Source: Frankia sp. AiPa1
GTDB taxonomy: Bacteria > Actinomycetota > Actinomycetes > Frankiales > Frankiaceae
Length of the DNA: 32,533 bases
Direction: 5' to 3'
NCBI RefSeq assembly: GCF_023243075.1
Contig: NZ_JALKFZ020000136.1
Coordinates: forward strand, 1-32,533
The stretch's first letter is position 1; each line of letters starts with the position of its first letter. Positions 27,022 through 32,533 of the stretch are shown here, one piece after another. A program made the position numbers and the translations under genes. The notes beneath the pieces were generated by a model, which did not search any database, was not told the origin of the DNA, and was given only the letters and a program-made list of their open reading frames with translations.

Positions 27022-27974
27022 CGGCCCGACACTTCCTGCTCGACACCGACCTGACCTCCGCGGAACAGGCCGCCGTACTCGACCTGGCCGACGGGTTCAA
27101 GGCCCGGCGGCGTACGCCGGGGCCGGCCGACCGGCCGCTGGCCGGCCGCTCGGTGGCGCTGCTGTTCGAGAAGCCCTCCACCCGCACCCGGCTGTCCTTC
27201 GACGTCGGTGTCGCCGAACTCGGCGGTCACCCCGTCGTCATCGACACGGTCAGCACCCAGCTGGGCCGTGGCGAGACGATCGAGGACACCGCGGCGGTAC
27301 TCAGCCGGTATGTCGATGCGATCGTCGTGCGGACCTTTGCCCAGGAGCGGCTCGAGCGGCTCTCCGCCGCCGCGTATGTTCCCGTCGTCAACGCCCTGTC
27401 CGACCACGCCCATCCCTGCCAGGCGCTCGCCGACCTGCAGACCATCCGGGAACAGCGGGGCACCCTGGCCGGTCTCACCCTGACCTACCTGGGCGATGGC
27501 AACAACGTGGCCCATTCACTGCTGCTCGCCGGCACCCTGGCCGGGATGCGTGTGCACGTCGCCTCCCCACCCGGATACGAGCCGTTCGAGCAGGTCGTCC
27601 GGCACGCGAACGAGATCGGCGCTGCCACCGGCGGGGAGGCCCTGGTCATGCACGACGCGCTGGAGGCCGCTGCCGGCGCCGACGTGCTCTACACCGACGT
27701 CTGGGCCTCGATGGGTCAGGAAGGCGAGACCGACAGCCGGTCGCTGGTTTTCCAGCCCTATCGGCTGGACGAAAAAGTGGTTGAGGCTGCCCGGCCGGAC
27801 GTCCTGGTCATGCACTGCCTGCCGGCACACCGCGAGCTGGAGATCGCAGGCTCTGTGATCGACGGCCCGCGCTCGGTCGTGTTCGACCAGGCCGAGAACC
27901 GCCTGCACGCGCAGAAGGCACTGCTCTCGTTCCTGTTCGCGCCCGACTCGGCCGCGGTGGGCATCTCGCGATGA
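27018..27974 (+). CDS. argF: Ornithine carbamoyltransferase
   Basis: The enzyme makes citrulline from ornithine and carbamoyl phosphate. The 318-residue protein carries the carbamoyl-phosphate site [12 protein letters not shown] (residues 54-57 STRT), HPCQALADL (His132), the ornithine-binding DVWASMGQE and HCLPAHR (from His266). The start ATG 27018 overlaps the argD stop, and the stop overlaps argR. Length and motifs are those of an ordinary anabolic enzyme. Confidence 0.97.
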   Translation: MTARHFLLDTDLTSAEQAAVLDLADGFKARRRTPGPADRPLAGRSVALLFEKPSTRTRLSFDVGVAELGGHPVVIDTVSTQLGRGETIEDTAAVLSRYVDAIVVRTFAQERLERLSAAAYVPVVNALSDHAHPCQALADLQTIREQRGTLAGLTLTYLGDGNNVAHSLLLAGTLAGMRVHVASPPGYEPFEQVVRHANEIGAATGGEALVMHDALEAAAGADVLYTDVWASMGQEGETDSRSLVFQPYRLDEKVVEAARPDVLVMHCLPAHRELEIAGSVIDGPRSVVFDQAENRLHAQKALLSFLFAPDSAAVGISR

Positions 27975-28654
27975 ACGCCGTCGAGGCCGACCCGGGAACT
28001 GGCACCGCCGCGGGCCCGTGGCAGGCTGCGCCGCTGACCAAACACGCCCGGCAGGCCCGGCTGGCTGCGGTCATCGGCCAGCGTTCGGTGCGGTCACAGG
28101 CGGAGCTTGCCCGGATACTCGCCGGCGAGGGCGTGCAGGTCACCCAGGCCACTTTGTCCCGTGACCTGGAGGAGATCGGTGCGACGAAGGTGCGTGGCGT
28201 CGATGGTGGCCTCGTCTACGCCGTCGAACGGGACCTCGCCCCGCCGGAGACCATCCGCCTGCCGCTGACCCGGCTGTGCGAGGAGCTGCTCGTCTCAGCC
28301 GAGGCAAACGGCGACCTCGTCGTGCTGCACACTCCGCCCGGCGCCGCGCAGCTGTTTGCCTCCGCGCTCGACCGTGAGGCGATGCCGGCGATCATGGGCA
28401 CGATCGCCGGAGACGACACGGTGCTCGTCGTCTGCCGGGCCGCCCGCCCGGCAGACGACGGCGCCCCGCCCGGCAGCAGCCTGGCCGCGGGTGACCTGCC
28501 CAGTGCTGGCGCCCAGCGGCGCCGCATGCCGCCGGGTGGCGTCATGCCAATGGGCGGCTCTGCGCTGGCGGCGTACCTGCTCTGGCTCGCCGACGGACGA
28601 GAGCGGTCCGTGCCGCCATCCGTCCCCAGCACGACCGGCCCCGAGCCCGGCTGA
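27971..28654 (+). CDS. argR: Arginine repressor ArgR, with C-terminal-domain insertion
   Basis: ArgR binds ARG boxes in the presence of arginine. The N-terminal winged-helix domain (about 24-90) shows [35 protein letters not shown] and GGLVYAV. The C-terminal oligomerisation/arginine domain has [19 protein letters not shown] and the arginine-binding [13 protein letters not shown]. Between this strand and the last helix ([12 protein letters not shown]) lies a Pro/Gly-rich insertion of about 40 residues. The total is 227 residues against about 150-170 for the family. The gene overlaps argF by ATGA; its own operator would be the one before argC. Confidence 0.95.
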   Translation: MNAVEADPGTGTAAGPWQAAPLTKHARQARLAAVIGQRSVRSQAELARILAGEGVQVTQATLSRDLEEIGATKVRGVDGGLVYAVERDLAPPETIRLPLTRLCEELLVSAEANGDLVVLHTPPGAAQLFASALDREAMPAIMGTIAGDDTVLVVCRAARPADDGAPPGSSLAAGDLPSAGAQRRRMPPGGVMPMGGSALAAYLLWLADGRERSVPPSVPSTTGPEPG

Positions 28655-28660
28655 AACCGT

Positions 28661-28692
28661 CCCACCCCATAGCAGGCCCACCCCATAGAAGG
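28661..28692 (+). repeat. 16-bp tandem duplication supplying the argG ribosome binding site
   Basis: Two 16-bp units, cccaccccatagcagg and cccaccccatagaagg, differ at one base. The second merges into AAGGAG (28689-28694), 7 nt before the argG GTG. Confidence 0.9.
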
Positions 28693-28701
28693 AGTAAGTC
28701 C

Positions 28702-29900
28702 GTGACCGAACGCGTCGTGCTTGCCTACTCGGGCGGCCTCGACACGTCCGTGGCGATCGGCTGGATCGGCGCCGAGACCGGTGCCGAGGTCGTGGCGCTC
28801 GCGGTCGACGTCGGCCAGGGCGGCGAGGACCTCGAGGCAATCCGGCAACGCGCCCTCACCTGTGGCGCCGTCGAGTCGATCGTGGTCGATGCCCGGTCCG
28901 AGTTCGCCGAGTCCTTTGTCGCCCCGGCGATCCGTGCCAATGCGTTGTATATGGATCGCTATCCGTTGATCTCGTCCCTGTCGCGACCGATCATCGTCAG
29001 TCATCTGGTGGCGGCCGCTCGCGAGCACGGTGCCGACGCGATCGCGCACGGCTGTACCGGCAAAGGCAACGACCAGGTGCGGTTCGAGGTCGGCGTGTCC
29101 GCGCTCGCTCCCGGGCTGAAGGTGCTCGCGCCCGTCCGCGACTCGGGCATGACCCGCGACAAGGCGATCGCCTTCGCCGAGGAGAGGGGACTGCCGATCG
29201 ACGTGTCGAAGCGGTCCCCGTACTCCATCGATCAGAATCTGTGGGGACGTACCGCCGAGTGCGGCATCCTCGAGGACCCGTGGGCGCAGCCGCCGGAGGA
29301 CGTCTTCGTCTACTCGGCCGACCCGACGGTCGCCCGTACCCCCGACGAGGTCACGATCTCGTTCACCGACGGCATCCCCACCGGGCTGGACGGGCGGGAA
29401 CTGTCGCTGACCGAGCTGGTCGCCGAGCTCAACACCCGCGCCGGTGCGCACGGGGTCGGCCGGATCGACCTGATCGAGGATAGATTGGTCGGGATCAAGA
29501 GCCGGGAGATCTACGAGTGCCCGGCAGCGATCACCCTGCTCACCGCGCATCGAGACCTGGAGGACCTGACGCTCGAGCGGGACGTCGCCCGGTTCAAGCG
29601 CGGCGTCGACCAGCGCTGGGGCGAGATCGTCTATGACGGCTTGTGGTACTCGCCGCTCAAGGCCGCTCTCGACGCCTTCGTCGACTCGGCGAGCGCCGGG
29701 GTCTCGGGGGATGTTCGGCTGCGCCTGGCCGGCGGTGTCGCGCAGGTCGTCGGCCGGCGCAGCCCGGCAAGCCTCTATGACCACGCCCTGGCCACGTACG
29801 ACGCTGGTGACCAGTTCGACCAGACCGACGCACGCGGCTTCATCGAACTCTGGGGCCTGCCCAGCAAGGTCTGGGCAGCTCGCGAGCAGCGGTTGAACCC

Positions 29901-29904
<4 letters not shown>
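28702..29904 (+). CDS. argG: Argininosuccinate synthase
   Basis: The enzyme joins citrulline and aspartate with ATP. The 400-residue protein has the N-type ATP pyrophosphatase loop [55 protein letters not shown] and [11 protein letters not shown]. The start GTG 28702 follows a good AAGGAG. A 47-bp gap separates it from argR, the only real gap in the operon after argC-argJ, so a secondary promoter could lie there, although none was recognised. It overlaps argH as GTGA. Confidence 0.97.
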
Positions 29905-31390
<1,486 letters not shown>

Positions 31391-31406
<16 letters not shown>

Positions 31407-32020
31407 GCGCGCCGTCGCCTCGGCCGCTCACAGCCGCCTTCTATGACCGGCCCGTGCTGGCCGTAGCCCCGCAGCTGCTGGGGGCGACGGTCCGGTACGG
31501 GCCGATCGTCGTTCGGCTCACGGAGGTCGAGGCCTACGGCGGCGTGGACGACCCGGCCTCCCATGCTGCTCGCGGCCCGACTCCGCGGGCCGCCGTCATG
31601 TTCGGTCCACCCGGCCGGGCCTACGTCTACCTGAGCTACGGCGTGCACTGGTGCGTCAACATCGTGTGTGGATCGGTGGGCCAGGCCACTGCGGTCCTGC
31701 TGCGGGCAGGCGAGGTCGTCGAGGGGGCCGACATGATCCGCGGCCGCTGGCCGACGCTCGCCCACCGAGACCTCGCCCGCGGACCCGGGCGCCTTGGCCG
31801 GGTCCTGGGCGCCAGCGCCGCCCTGACCGGCACACCCGTGACCGGCGGCGGCCCCCTGCTCGTTGAGTCAGCGGCGGCGCCGTCGGTCACGGCGCGATCC
31901 GCCGAGATCCGCAGCGGGCCGCGGATCGGCATCCGGGCCGCCACCGAGTGGCCCTGGCGGTTCTGGCTGGCGGCCGATCCGACCGTGAGCGGACCTAGGC
32001 GTGGCCAAGACGGCCTCTGA
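31391..32020 (+). CDS. 3-methyladenine DNA glycosylase (AAG/MPG family)
   Basis: A base-excision repair glycosylase of the mammalian AAG type. The 209-residue protein shows [31 protein letters not shown] with the catalytic glutamate and the HA(A)xG motif, [33 protein letters not shown] and [16 protein letters not shown] 31391 begins inside argH (16-nt overlap), so it is probably read from the arg operon message. An argH-glycosylase order is, to my recollection, seen in other actinobacteria. Length is normal. Confidence 0.92.
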
Positions 32021-32198
32021 ACGCGGGCCCCTGGCACGGGCGCCGTGCGGCTCCGGATCGCTGGGTGGGCCGCGAGCCTGCACTGTCTGCCCTGGTCATG
32101 GCCTTGGCGGCGCGGTCCCGACCTGGATCGTCCTGGCCTTGGCTCAGACCTACAAGCCTCGCATATCAGAACATCACTTCAAAGCAGCCCGACGGTGG
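32021..32198. other. Gap before the rRNA promoter region
   Basis: No gene is supported. An open frame from 32001 to 32261 runs through the operator and promoter, and is rejected. A further possible promoter, TTGGCT (32139-32144) with CATATC (32162-32167) at 17-bp spacing, could be an additional rRNA operon promoter, but the match is poor. Confidence 0.4.
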
Positions 32199-32214
32199 TG
32201 TGATATACGTCACA
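32199..32214. promoter_or_regulatory. CRP-type palindrome upstream of the rRNA promoter
   Basis: TGTGA-TATACG-TCACA is an exact match to the classical CRP/FNR-family consensus TGTGA-N6-TCACA, and the flanking g/c pair extends the symmetry. Its centre (32206.5) is about 64 bp upstream of the predicted start of the rRNA transcript, a position where such proteins can act as activators. The protein that binds is unknown from this window. Confidence 0.6.
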
Positions 32215-32234
32215 CATCTGAAGCAGGGATTGAT

Positions 32235-32264
32235 TTGACGGCGCCCGTCACCCGCCCGTAATGT
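32235..32264 (+). promoter_or_regulatory. Predicted rRNA operon promoter
   Basis: TTGACG (32235-32240) and TAATGT (32259-32264) are separated by 18 bp and match the housekeeping sigma-factor consensus well. The predicted start is near 32271, in front of an rRNA-type leader. Confidence 0.75.
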
Positions 32265-32270
32265 TCTCCC

Positions 32271-32533
32271 TGTCAGCGAGACACGGCGGACGCCGAACAG
32301 GCCGGCCGCCCCTCACGGACAGCGAACCTCCTCCGGGAGGTTTGGGGATGGCGAGTGCGAGGCAGCCCCTTCTAGGGAGAGCTGACAAGCATCGCATCAC
32401 AAACTTGGCAAGTCAGAACAAACCTGCACGGATGAGGGCGCTTCACTGGCGCCCCTCCGGTAAGCGTCTGCTCCTTGAGAACTCAACAGCGTGCCGATTG
32501 TCAGTGCCAAATATGTTTTACCCCCTCTTTTGC
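32271..32533 (+). ncRNA. rRNA operon leader (upstream of 16S rRNA, which lies beyond the window)
   Basis: The stretch has no coding potential and carries two hairpins: aacctcc-tccg-ggaggtt (32325-32342) and an 8-bp stem with one bulge at 32434-32457. It ends with ctccttgagaactcaacagc, a sequence I recognise from just upstream of 16S genes in high-GC actinobacteria, and an AT-rich tail. This implies a 16S rRNA gene within roughly a hundred bases past the right edge. Confidence 0.8.
32469..32482 (+). promoter_or_regulatory. boxA-like antitermination element in the rRNA leader
   Basis: TGCTCCTTGAGAAC resembles the boxA element at which NusB/NusE-type antitermination complexes load on rRNA transcripts. 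It lies downstream of two leader hairpins, one of which could play the part of boxB. Confidence 0.55.

Noticed and set aside
32001..32261. Open frame after the glycosylase gene
   Set aside because: It runs through the CRP-type palindrome and the rRNA promoter and resembles no family.
32325..32342. Intrinsic terminator in the rRNA leader
   Set aside because: The stem is good but is followed by ttggggatgg rather than a T-run, and it lies within a leader that must be read through.

Overview
The window is a high-GC actinobacterial chromosome segment, and every gene I could support lies on the + strand. Gene order and content (helicase-less PriA, fmt-rsmB-rpe, an FMN riboswitch with ribE-ribBA-ribH, infC-rpmI-rplT, pheS-pheT, argCJBDFRGH, an rRNA operon leader) point to a filamentous actinobacterium. 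The long Pro/Ala-rich insertions and an EspI-like ATPase make a Frankia-type genome my best guess. That guess is inference and was not tested by any search.

Layout. 1-453: tandem repeat and a long hairpin, no convincing gene. 454-6497: priA, fmt, rsmB (ATGA overlap) and rpe. 6578-9571: FMN riboswitch, then ribE, ribBA and ribH with stop/start overlaps; ribD is absent from this cluster. 9603-12479: a hairpin, a possible small membrane protein, and a large proline-rich protein ending in a MinD/ParA-like domain whose Walker A lysine is arginine. 12526-13019: copy A of a dispersed repeat. 13032-17968: SseB-family protein, structured infC leader, infC (apparent ATC start), rpmI, rplT, a TrmH-family RNA methyltransferase and a soluble PAS histidine kinase. 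18102-21921: pheS and pheT. 21922-22404: copy B of the repeat. 22483-31406: ARG-box/promoter, then argC, J, B, D, F, R, G, H, followed by an overlapping 3-methyladenine DNA glycosylase gene to 32020. 32199-32533: CRP-type palindrome, rRNA promoter and the leader of an rRNA operon whose 16S gene should start just past the right edge.

How the genes work together. The rib genes make riboflavin under FMN feedback through the riboswitch. The arg genes form a nearly complete arginine pathway; argJ allows the acetyl group to be recycled, and argR inside the operon encodes the repressor expected to bind the operator in front of argC. The middle block supplies translation: initiation factor, two ribosomal proteins, an RNA modifier and both subunits of phenylalanyl-tRNA synthetase.

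The least explained material is the repeat family. Two ~0.49 kb directly oriented copies lie 9.4 kb apart, each in an intergenic gap, each with a long hairpin and a short palindrome preserved by a compensatory change. A third hairpin before priA has different arms but shares the loop motif. A second theme is in-frame low-complexity insertion into conserved genes (priA, ribE, ribBA, pheT, argR).
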